A stretch of DNA of 50,931 bases, from contig JANBPT010000249.1 of assembly GCA_027575765.1 (NCBI GenBank), positions 1 through 50,931 on the forward strand, in the 5' to 3' direction. The translations under genes and the position numbers were made by a program. A model generated the notes under the pieces. It was not told the origin of the DNA, ran no database searches, and saw only the letters and a program-made list of their open reading frames with translations. Every line of letters starts with the position of its first letter. Positions within the stretch are counted from its first letter, which is position 1. This stretch comes from Tieghemiomyces parasiticus. Lineage: Eukaryota; Kickxellomycota; Dimargaritomycetes; Dimargaritales; Dimargaritaceae. Positions 47,201-50,931 of the stretch are shown here, one piece after another.

Positions 47201-50200
47201 CTTCCCAATCCGTACACCGGAAGTGGTTACCTGTACCGTACGGGTGATGTGGGCCGCTGGCTCCTGGACGGCACGGTGGAGTATTTTGCCCGCAGTGACG
47301 ATCAGGTCAAGGTTCGTGGCCATCGTGTAGAGCCTCAGGAGATCGAGGCTGTCCTGGGTCAGTGCTTAGAGGTCAGCTCGGTCGCAGTGGTTTTTTCATC
47401 TGGTAAGCTGTATGCGTTTGTTTGTCCCGACTCCGTTGCTCCATCGAGCCTGAGGGCGCACGCGGTGGCCCACCTTCCGCCGTACATGGTACCTAGTGCC
47501 TTCTTCCCGCTTACTGAACTGCCGCGGACCGCGAACGGCAAGACCGACAAGCGCCGACTGCTTGGCCTCCTGCCCTCTTTGATCAGCCAAGCGTGCGACC
47601 GTGCGGTGACTGCGCCGGAGAACGAGGCGCAGCTCCTAATCGTCGACACCATGGCCCAGGTTCTAAACATGTCAGTATCCCAAGTCGATATTCACGACTC
47701 CTTCGTCCAACTGGGTGGCGACTCCATCTCAGCCATCCGGCTCTCCTCCCTGTGCCGTGACCATGGCATCCATGTCAGTATCGCGCAGATATTTCAGTAC
47801 AGCACCCCTGCAGCGCTTGCTGGTATCATAGACTTTGATAGCTCGCCCTCAACCACGATGGCCTACCAGCCGTTTGAACTCGTTGCTTCCTCTGGGGTGG
47901 TTATGGAGGATCTGACGGCTGAGGTTGCGACAAGCTTGAGGGTTGAGACTGAAACCATCGAGGATATCTTGCCCGTGTCCAGCCTGCAGCAGGGGTTTCT
48001 CGTCAGCACCCTCAAAGACCCCAGCGCCTACATGGTGCAGATGACTTACGACCTGACGGGCCCGCTTGACGTGGCCAAACTGCACCAGAGCTGGTCACAG
48101 GTCGTCCGATCCCACCAGATCCTGCGTACCAAGTTCCTTGTCCCCGCCGACCAGTCGCAGCACGCCTTCCTCCAAGTGGTACTCCGTGACACTGATTTCG
48201 AGTGGACCTACCATGACCAGCCCCTGACAAGCCTTGACCAGGCCGAGCACCACCACCTTGCCGCCGACCGGGCGCGCGGCTTCACCCTGACTGGTCCGCT
48301 GCTTCGCGTTGCCATCTACCGCGGTTCGGATGATCGTCACCTGTTCTGCACCACGTTCCATCACGCCTTGCTCGACGCTTGGTCGAAGAGTATCGTGATG
48401 GCCGAATCCCTGGAGTATTACCACGGTGTGAAGACCCAGCCACGGCCCCAGTACCATGAATTTATCCAACATCTGGCCCGCATTGACCAGGAAGGCATGG
48501 TGGCTTTCTGGAGGGATAATCTGGATGGAGTCAAGCTGCACCCCACCATCCAGTTTCCCAAAGAGTCCAACGCCACGCCAACTGAGCACGGTGAGATTCG
48601 TCACCCCGTGTCCACCAGCCTCCTCGCCATCAAACAGTTCTGCCGTGGGATGGGGCTGACCGTAAACTCCCTACTTCGCGCCGTCTGGGCCCTAACCTTA
48701 GCACGGTACCTTGGCGAGAATGAGGAGGTTACGTTGGGTGTGCTCGTGTCGGGTCGCAACCTGCCCGTCCCTGGCATCGAAGGTATGGTGGGTATGTGCA
48801 TTAATACTCTACCCCTACGCGTGTGGGTTGACCGCAACCACACCATCACCGATTTCCTCCGTCAAGTCAATGCTGACTCGGGGGCTCTCACCGCGTACGA
48901 GCAATGTAGTCTAGTCGATATCAAGCGGTGGGCTAAGCTGGATGCCGATAGTGACCTGTTCAACTCCCTCCTAGTCTACGACCACTACGAGACCACGACC
49001 TCCGCCTGTACCGACCAGATTAATTACGTCCCTCGTTCCGGACAGAACTTTACAGAGTATGCGTATACTGCCAATTTCTTCGATCAGGATGATACATTGA
49101 TGCTGAACCTGAGCTACCAGACCCGATACTGCAACTCGGGTTACGCCCACTATCTAGTCCACTTCATCGACCATTGCCTAGCCGCCATTGTCTCTGGCCG
49201 TACTGAACAACTTGGTAGCATCCTGACCCTGCCTGCAGCAGAGCAGGCGCTGATCCGCCAGTGGTCCAACGGCATCACCATCGACTTCCCGCAGAAGGAC
49301 TGGCTGGCCCACCAGTTCTTCACCCAGCATTTGGCCACCCGCGCTGACGCCATTGCCCTGGAGTCTGCCACCGACCAGTTCACCTACGCCGCGGTGTACC
49401 ACCGTGCCTGCGCCATTGCCACTGCCCTGCATAGCCAAGGCGCTCGTTGTGGCGACCGAGTGGCACTTTTATTTACGCGCTGCCCCGAGTTCATATTCAG
49501 CTACCTTGCCGTACTCCTCCTGGGAGGTGTGTGCGTGCCTATGGACGCCAAGAATGCCCCAGACCGCCTCCTCTACATGGTAGACCTTCTGGACGACCCA
49601 TGGGTGGTGACCCATTTCACTGCAAGCGATCTAGCTGCCGAACTTGGGCTCACGCAGGAGCGAGTTCTCTATGCGGACCGCATCTTGACCAATCCCACGC
49701 AGGAGCCGAAACTACAACTGCGCCTAGAGCATAACCCTGACTCCCTGGCCTACATTGTGTTCACTTCGGGCACCACCGGGCGGCCGAAGGGAGTGCAGGT
49801 CAGCCACCGTTCCCTAGTTAACTTCATTCTGGCGACCAGCGAGCGGCTCCACCTTGCTCCAGGCTGCCGCTTCCTCCAAGGGCTGAACGTCACATTTGAT
49901 CCGCTACTCATGGAGGTGTTTTGTACCTTCCATGCTGGTGGAACCTTGGTACTTCAGGATGGAGAGCTTTTGGAAGACCTTCGCCGGGTGTCTGCATGTA
50001 TTTTGGTTCCCTCCGTACTGGCTACGTTGGATGCTGATTCCTACCCTGAATTAGTTACCTTGATTGCTGGCGGAGAGGTGCTACCAACTGCCGTGGCTGA
50101 GAAGTGGGCGGGTCAGGTCCACCTGTACAACTTCTATGGCCCCAGTGAAGCGACCATCGCCAGTCACAGCAAACTCATTCGTCCGAGGGATATGGTAACC

Positions 50201-50931
50201 ATCGGCACAACCTTGACCAACGTACAGTGCCACATTCTAGACGACCAACTCCATGCCATGCCCATCGGTCGGCCAGGCGAACTTTGCATCGGTGGGGAGG
50301 CTGTATCCAGGGGCTACTGGAGACGACCCGAGCTGACAGATCAGGCGTTTGTGGCCAATCCTTTTGGAGCCGGACAATTGTACCGTACTGGTGACATAGG
50401 CTGCTGGTTGGCCAACGGTGAGGTGCAAGTACTGGGCCGCAAGGACTTCCAGGTCAAACTACGCGGTTTCCGTATCGAGCTGGGTGAGATCGAGAGTACT
50501 TGCCAGGTCTTCCCCAGCGTATCCAATGCCGTGGCCCTGATCAAAGACAAGTGCCTGGTCGTCTACGTCTCACCCACTGATGTCAAGATCGATGCGCTGA
50601 AGGAGCACATCGCGGCTAAGCTGCCCCACTACATGGTCCCGGAGGTGGTTGTGTCGATGGAGGCTCTACCCCTGACCTCCATTGGTAAAGCCGACCGTCG
50701 GGCACTCCAGGCCCTGCCTCTACCCCAAGAGCCAGACCTGGACGGCTCCGACGACCTACCGGTTTCCAAGACCTTCGCCACCCTTCGGCACGCCCTCATT
50801 GAGACTCTCAATGTTGACCCTGCTCGGGTGGTCCCCTCGGCCTCCTTTCTGCGCCTGGGTGGTGACTCCATCTCGGCCATCCAGTTCTCCTCACGGTGTA
50901 AGAAGTACGGCTTGAAGCTCACGGTGGCCGA
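34472..50931 (+). CDS. Giant non-ribosomal peptide synthetase, 3' end beyond the window
   Basis: One frame stays open from the ATG at 34472 to the last base: at least 5,486 codons and no intron. An in-frame stop at 34385 with no ATG between fixes this start. Visible order: truncated C (residues 1-260), A1 (262-740), T1 (Ser793), E1 (850-1275), C (1320-1735), eroded A remnant (1740-1830), dead T (about 1830-1935), dead C (1950-2375), A2 (2390-2855), T2 (Ser2911), E2 (2970-3400), C (3430-3860), A3 (3890-4365), T3 (Ser4418), C (4500-4925), A4 (4940-5415), T4 (Ser5466). NRPSs load amino acids as adenylates, hold them on the Ser-linked phosphopantetheine of T domains and join them in C domains; E domains convert the bound residue to the D form. 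No thioesterase, reductase or terminal C domain is in view, so the release step is unknown. All four intact T domains carry GGDSISAI. A cytosolic enzyme is expected. Confidence 0.97.
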   Translation, partial: MPAVLDPNPPASADNVDGPPPTTAVPLVKPVHPEPGYGQVSMGTPLSTNLHPDRLCKVAWDILLSRYTGTEQVAFGHVEALSPPLDPTLPANNLTLCGLRLDPGVKLASALGHPTSSSDRPWYHQEWPVQASDQGQLNTVLVSYANLSSTQSQECNPSGLDPSHKSSISVEQASLTMLATMTRAVLVISWQMVTDSLEVRLAFDRTQVAEAAVQELGRQFSIVVRTMAEAMAHPKQLTHLTIADVAWVDGIERQRLLQFAGTISHPDAANTPVHLLVGEWASRTPDGIALDHDGHTVTYAEFDRMTSALAQMLTRDHGARPEVRIALLLPKSIEFVIALFAVLKSGAAYVPIDPEYPEERIRYIIQDSAVTLILTTSTTQALLGDFTCPTLQVDDQTQSIAATNGAGAPSVSHRPQPTDLAYIVYTSGTTGQPKGVMVEHGNLANFATDLAYADDYGPGKRDLLVLSLGFDGILWSLLRTLCQGGTVVIPGADLLADLQSVHSAIVTPSFATRLNPGQYPQLAFLVLAGEHVTADLHAKWRGHCKLANVYGPTETTVTSNTLVLAAPNYISVGPPSVNYLCYIVDDNLRLVPVGAPGQLLIGGLSVARGYCNLPDLTAQKFIANPFGPGRVYLTGDRARWLSNGHVDLLGRMDHQIKLRGFRIELEEVEAAATSFPAVQLAVASVQSNSLALFVEPQSVDTVALLDHLRSRLARFMVPDRVVPVARLSLTANGKVDRKALPTATESPPEIVPAQSQSLTDLELRLREAWAQILQLPGDRIGTTDDFFRIGGDSISAILLVSKCRQLGYKATVPLIYECRQLRALAARLTPLATAASEKNQHQVQGCVDLTPIQRWFLGLSFRNSHHFNQSFTLCMDPSVTLGQISHALVQLANHHDILRARFSLNEMGAWEQYIPTTEAIPSHIPVIEATVNEVDYADFILKVQSSLHLTDGPVMAACLIHTGAESEPARLFWTIHHALVDLVSWRVLIEDLQTLLTGGQLPPKTLPFQTWCSQLNDYARTLTADAWPAQSMTVDNRQLLPPPEALDPVPTAARLSISHEFDREFTTRLLLQLAPQWRVTPRDMLLATFARAYCQALGTTQVSFVMEGHGREPWSDDMDVSRTVGWFTVLYPLVLDVPLGSSILATLHHTKEAMQQIPVRGFPYSLLRHMPGADPAERAKLLTKTPERLDVQFNYFGRFGNAGAGGANSGAVSIEWDDRFGLHDFAPDEHVIFDINPMPLVNQDRLRLIMEYNPRVYGTQWAEQLINLWRQDLEHLAATPTASVQPLLTRFDAPLLQPTAQEFDALLTDLEERGMAASDVADILPCTPMQGGLLVATLQDPSAYLVQAAITLSGEVVLSQLQQALAALTQRHSVLRTVFIPTVAPRGNGLAQVVLHRAPLAWSLAEAPLHCLTDFFNANRALGFDMTRPMVRVDVFPTERSSEYLLVLAIHHALVDGWSIPLLLRDLGQLYASPDMPGQLASPSFNTVVEQVANQDQDEARAFWVEYLRGIQPTPAPMLSAELTGEHGFAEYHCTLDADKSRLHDAAQQFGVTLSTLLKAAYALVLAQYLDRDDLVIGFVVSGRNLDMADIDTVVGPCLNTVPLRFRLTDQPIGHWLQQLQADATGMIRFEHTSLAKVQAWCSPIPASPLFHVLGGFENFPQGSHQAGDMDVELVRVHEFTEYPLTLDFVDGPHAVGVKCFYRRMFCSEADIIPLVQQVSSVLIKLAKATADTTITQVSHFLPDPTQNCPGRLITADGVQLPLAVLDHYLAKQGLPAPYSVSIHGGRIVTRISAPETTCESFGPLLAGVNLPADLVPAAFISLEAYPHLSSASESDVTRLGEAYLHVLDTENQGSSLDTVGRWLAVTCTDLLLGTGDGMPDGEDIWVSVLARPVLFLQMEYRISQRFGATLDLRNVLACDDLAGLTLVIQRSSPSPSPIRAPEGQSNEPKSELIRPMKATPYQAQVWLACQLSEDPGQFYHQAKLSIPHQLARSDVQWVLDQFLSQVDWLRNVVRKEEGRLVAYLLSPKRLSSATQATVGSQSLRRDGLEAAGKVLVSTDMLAVLYQPEPPRLVVRIHQILAPEMLFQLLTEELQLAFREKHDGQVFDVSPSLAMGRTATVGRLPSDSSARAYWAETMAEASADLKLPLDRLRARVPTFSSACLRFGLAQEVIRGLSCPTEENPVAPLGLWTALVGSYLARICGTDDVLVDMLLNRSVCRGELCAAFLGHLACPVRVPGAASASSLDDLSAALSQQLQRSVGHLTPDHDLYAGLPRPPAHPLWHSVRVGVAVDHIEWEAEAQSHPALWHDTIFRISLSGPSPGMTLQYNPDLFDSATVERLGANLLYYCQVALTCSPPLTTVPLVCPAEEHLLLEKFGRRPSEYDPSDSSTSVITIIRDRVQRSPHTVALESQLETVNYTEMDARVNSLALTLQHHGIGVQDRVAVIVESRPATAMAMLALWLLRAIYVPVDCTLPEQRQRYMVKTAQCTVALNMTETGVTWTEALPGLKLLNSELDSGSALSPYCHHPEDLAYILFTSGTTGQPKGVTIRHASLTNLLLAPETTLCPEPGTRYLQTMAVGFDVFILVALSPLCTSSTLVFSDGDIPAALHTVDGVFLTPSVLGSLSPTIYPNLRRVMSAGEALPTELAAKWLPYCEVQNLYGPTEVTVISHTLTAQLEKPITIGRPIAGSECYIVNQCDQLVPIGSVGEICVGGLGVSAGYVNRPDLNEEKFVRLPYSSGPVYRTGDLGRWLPTGEVECLGRRDDQVKLRGFRIELAEVRGSLLNLPGVQDTHVLIHERTLVAFVCPGQFDEISVKSALQEVLPGYMVPSHIMGLDHIPLTTNGKADRRALVSLFLKYQASCSSMDATAAGEHVMSPESQVLWTAVIETLGLAHTPVTNNPSFFRLGGDSISAIQVSARCRQLGYRLPVPILLKSQPLSTAATTMEPLVRSMPSELAPIPYGVSFPLTPIQRWFFAQGFRSLSHFNQSFLLELTRPVSPDMLGRALLRVANHHAVLRSQFRRNPTGQWSQTIPPPFPTLSSQVHEVTCVESELSQCCYRVQQSIDIHQGHNVAAALVHLGAPEDDHRSSPTLLFLTIHHLVVDLVSWSILLEDLTSLLDGQTPLPPSLPFANWASELDRWRRERNVAHLDPEPVVVCPSSLSLCPLAALPANTAGNETSHTVQIPTDVTEALIQVSGDSFRLDELLLAALCGALAVVTHSPTTTVHTESHGRHPWHEGMDLSRTVGWFTTILPVTVTNASSASVSDHLRQIKHTRRSLRHHGLETDWPKAPLDPSSQATAAYHPMEVVFNFLGRTTDDRALTCHGKAPWVVRHDLLPLIPIGGDEELRPQVLEVLGWQTSTGLQLIVNYCPQVVPTATVAALADEVRKYLAEIATLDLAGLWVPSDFPLLEANQGDVAKIVADLPTLGLTVAEVENLYPMTPMQQGLWTATAKDPTEYLLQFAMTINGVSDSDVLLRALEAVVARHSILRTVFLTSFSNARSNGIQVVLRRPRFGWRAIGCWSEVGVQDEEDYLRSDKALGFTPDQPLLHYCVAPATQASTRLIMTIHHALIDGWSFGIFTQELRHFLSSGPSPTLSPAVEFSDYVEHIRNLDDTEARTVWEDYLRGIEQPTTLLLPKEPTASLIKTEYHIVIHNDVAHLQALVQDCGLTVYTLLKAAWAYLLHRYTGLSDIVFGNTVSGRALDLPGVDGVVGCLINTVPCRVTIGADMELKGFLQGINAQSQRLAAVEHCHLADLNRWVASELRVTDMFNTILAYENYPNTSMGSDDQAVRFSDLKVVESTEYALAVITQVEHDQLTAVFTWSTSDFSQPYIEALGRHLRSTICQMADILQQCSGSSSLADLDLLTPTEFQTLTIDMARPTKPIDFDISIPALFAQQAERTPDHPAVEYDDPVSGTISWTYRELLEKSRIIARHLLSQGVQREEPVGLLIDRLPSTVAAMLGVHLAGASFVPLDANLPLDRLQFIARDCGIQRILYNIGDVERVEAIRHATAMATDSLNVMLGTSGSVLSNPKLPLVRSTDLSHIVYTSGTTGLPKGVLTEHRVLANIVQQSPKVVAIRSGMRVMQNMALTFDGCLIEILTTVCNGSTVVLRSDLLDTLPKVDVLMATPSVLATLDPTRYPNLRHVIAAGEALLRPLAERWSSHCPVTNMYGPTECLLSHTVRFNSGGPVTIGRPLPNTECYILDHKLRPVPVGVPGEIYVGGICVTRGYVNRPDLNSKALLPNPYTGSGYLYRTGDVGRWLLDGTVEYFARSDDQVKVRGHRVEPQEIEAVLGQCLEVSSVAVVFSSGKLYAFVCPDSVAPSSLRAHAVAHLPPYMVPSAFFPLTELPRTANGKTDKRRLLGLLPSLISQACDRAVTAPENEAQLLIVDTMAQVLNMSVSQVDIHDSFVQLGGDSISAIRLSSLCRDHGIHVSIAQIFQYSTPAALAGIIDFDSSPSTTMAYQPFELVASSGVVMEDLTAEVATSLRVETETIEDILPVSSLQQGFLVSTLKDPSAYMVQMTYDLTGPLDVAKLHQSWSQVVRSHQILRTKFLVPADQSQHAFLQVVLRDTDFEWTYHDQPLTSLDQAEHHHLAADRARGFTLTGPLLRVAIYRGSDDRHLFCTTFHHALLDAWSKSIVMAESLEYYHGVKTQPRPQYHEFIQHLARIDQEGMVAFWRDNLDGVKLHPTIQFPKESNATPTEHGEIRHPVSTSLLAIKQFCRGMGLTVNSLLRAVWALTLARYLGENEEVTLGVLVSGRNLPVPGIEGMVGMCINTLPLRVWVDRNHTITDFLRQVNADSGALTAYEQCSLVDIKRWAKLDADSDLFNSLLVYDHYETTTSACTDQINYVPRSGQNFTEYAYTANFFDQDDTLMLNLSYQTRYCNSGYAHYLVHFIDHCLAAIVSGRTEQLGSILTLPAAEQALIRQWSNGITIDFPQKDWLAHQFFTQHLATRADAIALESATDQFTYAAVYHRACAIATALHSQGARCGDRVALLFTRCPEFIFSYLAVLLLGGVCVPMDAKNAPDRLLYMVDLLDDPWVVTHFTASDLAAELGLTQERVLYADRILTNPTQEPKLQLRLEHNPDSLAYIVFTSGTTGRPKGVQVSHRSLVNFILATSERLHLAPGCRFLQGLNVTFDPLLMEVFCTFHAGGTLVLQDGELLEDLRRVSACILVPSVLATLDADSYPELVTLIAGGEVLPTAVAEKWAGQVHLYNFYGPSEATIASHSKLIRPRDMVTIGTTLTNVQCHILDDQLHAMPIGRPGELCIGGEAVSRGYWRRPELTDQAFVANPFGAGQLYRTGDIGCWLANGEVQVLGRKDFQVKLRGFRIELGEIESTCQVFPSVSNAVALIKDKCLVVYVSPTDVKIDALKEHIAAKLPHYMVPEVVVSMEALPLTSIGKADRRALQALPLPQEPDLDGSDDLPVSKTFATLRHALIETLNVDPARVVPSASFLRLGGDSISAIQFSSRCKKYGLKLTVA
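35255..36990 (+). other. NRPS: adenylation A1 and carrier T1
   Basis: A1 shows YTSGTTGQPKG (residue 425 on), NVYGPTETT, GYCNLPDLTAQKF, YLTGDRARW, GRMDHQIKLRGFRIELEEVE and NGKVDRKAL with the catalytic Lys. By eye alignment to the GrsA Phe domain, the ten specificity positions read D G W V V A V V T K; I cannot assign a substrate. T1 has IGGDSISAI with Ser793 as the phosphopantetheine site, then the E domain. Confidence 0.93.
37015..38310 (+). other. NRPS: epimerisation domain E1
   Basis: Starts LTPIQRWF, with FNQSF, the active-site IHHALVDLVSW (first His is residue 976), EGHGREPW, SRTVGWFT and FNYFGRFG. All are E-domain rather than C-domain motifs. It should convert the residue on T1 to the D form. 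Confidence 0.93.
38420..39680 (+). other. NRPS: condensation domain after E1 (intact)
   Basis: LPCTPMQGGLL, a VLRTVF strand, the active site IHHALVDGWS (His1451), YALVLAQYL, VSGR and GPCLNTVPLR are all present. By position it should accept a D-configured donor from T1. Confidence 0.93.
39690..40290 (+). other. NRPS: eroded adenylation remnant and inactive carrier domain
   Basis: Only the end of an A domain survives: a segment reading LPADLVPAAFISLEAYP aligns with the LPxYMVPxxFVxLExLP strand just before the A10 motif, but the NGK-D lysine motif is gone (SASESDV). A carrier-like stretch follows, ending RFGATLDLRNVLACDDLAGL. In it the GGDS site reads LARP, so the phosphopantetheine Ser is Pro1893. 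This unit can neither activate nor carry an amino acid. Confidence 0.78.
40330..41600 (+). other. NRPS: degenerate condensation domain
   Basis: The C-fold order is kept (PYQAQVWLACQL, a long middle part with ARAYWAETM, VDMLLNRSV, LGHLACPVRV, and a LQYNPDLFD strand), but the catalytic HHxxxDG reads HQILAPE at His2078, losing the second His, the Asp and the Gly. It leads straight into A2 and probably acts only as a structural spacer or acceptor platform. Confidence 0.8.
41620..43350 (+). other. NRPS: adenylation A2 and carrier T2
   Basis: A2 has FTSGTTGQPKG from about residue 2537, NLYGPTEVT, GYVNRPDLNEEKF, YRTGDLGRW, GRRDDQVKLRGFRIELAEV and NGKADRRAL. Specificity positions by eye are D V L L M A L V I K, a hydrophobic pocket; substrate unassigned. 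T2 has LGGDSISAI with Ser2911 and precedes E2. Confidence 0.92.
43370..44680 (+). other. NRPS: epimerisation domain E2
   Basis: LTPIQRWFF, FNQSF, IHHLVVDLVSW (His3099), a SHGRHPW variant of the EGHGRE motif, SRTVGWFT and FNFLGR are present, matching E1 throughout. It should set the D configuration at the second incorporated residue. Confidence 0.92.
44760..46060 (+). other. NRPS: condensation domain before A3 (intact)
   Basis: YPMTPMQQGLW, ILRTVF, the active site IHHALIDGWS (His3569), YLLHRYTG, FGNTVSGR and GCLINTVPCR are present. It follows E2, so a D-donor specificity is expected. Confidence 0.92.
46140..47850 (+). other. NRPS: adenylation A3 and carrier T3
   Basis: A3 shows YTSGTTGLPKG, NMYGPTE, GYVNRPDLNSKAL, YRTGDVGRW, SDDQVKVRGHRVEPQEIE and NGKTDKRRL. 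Specificity positions by eye are D G I A I A M L S K. T3 has LGGDSISAI with Ser4418 and is followed by a C domain, not an E domain, so this residue should stay L (or be achiral). Confidence 0.92.
47960..49250 (+). other. NRPS: condensation domain before A4, HHxxxDA variant
   Basis: LPVSSLQQGFL, ILRTKF, ALTLARYLG, VSGR and GMCINTLPLR are well kept. The active site reads FHHALLDAWS (His4630): the conserved Gly after the Asp is Ala, while both His and the Asp remain, so activity is possible. Confidence 0.9.
49290..50931 (+). other. NRPS: adenylation A4 and start of carrier T4 (cut by window edge)
   Basis: A4 shows FTSGTTGRPKG, NFYGPSEAT, GYWRRPELTDQAF, YRTGDIGCW, GRKDFQVKLRGFRIELGEIE and an A10 motif reading SIGKADRRAL, with the Lys kept but Asn replaced by Ile. 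Specificity positions by eye are D P M L I G F I A K. T4 reaches its Ser5466 in LGGDSISAI just before the window ends. Confidence 0.9.

Overview
This window is nuclear DNA from a fungus. The evidence is spliceosomal introns (GTAAGT/GTAGGT donors, CAG/TAG acceptors, about 114-172 nt) in genes for typical eukaryotic housekeeping proteins: MCM10, CCA tRNA nucleotidyltransferase, the anaphase-promoting-complex TPR subunit CDC27 and an MRP-type (ABCC) transporter. Alongside these sits a very large non-ribosomal peptide synthetase (NRPS). The GC-rich genes, AT-richer decayed spacers, short introns and giant NRPS would fit an early-diverging fungus (for example Kickxellomycotina/Dimargaritales). That placement is inference only.

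Layout. 1-6.7 kb: a small secreted Tyr/Gly/Lys-rich repeat protein (+), a four-helix membrane protein (-) and a three-exon membrane-anchored M28 zinc aminopeptidase with a PA domain (-). 7.8-9.1 kb: a six-exon gene (+) reconstructed from matching intron phases, giving a coiled-coil protein with a C-terminal membrane anchor. 11.3-12.1 kb: a single-exon BED-finger protein that looks like a domesticated hAT-transposase N-terminus. 12.8-13.7 kb: a decayed mariner transposon (-). 14.3-16.5 kb: MCM10 (+), convergent with the CCA-adding enzyme (16.7-18.9 kb, -), which is divergent from CDC27 (19.9-22.9 kb, +). 22.9-25.8 kb: a gene-poor spacer with a perfectly phased 78-bp tandem duplication. 25.8-31.8 kb: an ABCC full transporter (+). 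32.2-33.2 kb: a second decayed mariner copy (+). 34.5 kb to the window edge: one uninterrupted NRPS reading frame of at least 5,486 codons (+), truncated by the window.

The NRPS reads, by domain: truncated C - A1-T1-E1 - C - [A remnant - dead T - dead C] - A2-T2-E2 - C - A3-T3 - C - A4-T4 ... The bracketed part is an eroded module still carried inside the open frame. The two epimerisation domains predict D-configured residues at positions 1 and 2. The product cannot be named from sequence alone. The ABCC transporter lies upstream on the same strand and could belong to the same locus, but nothing in the sequence proves co-function.
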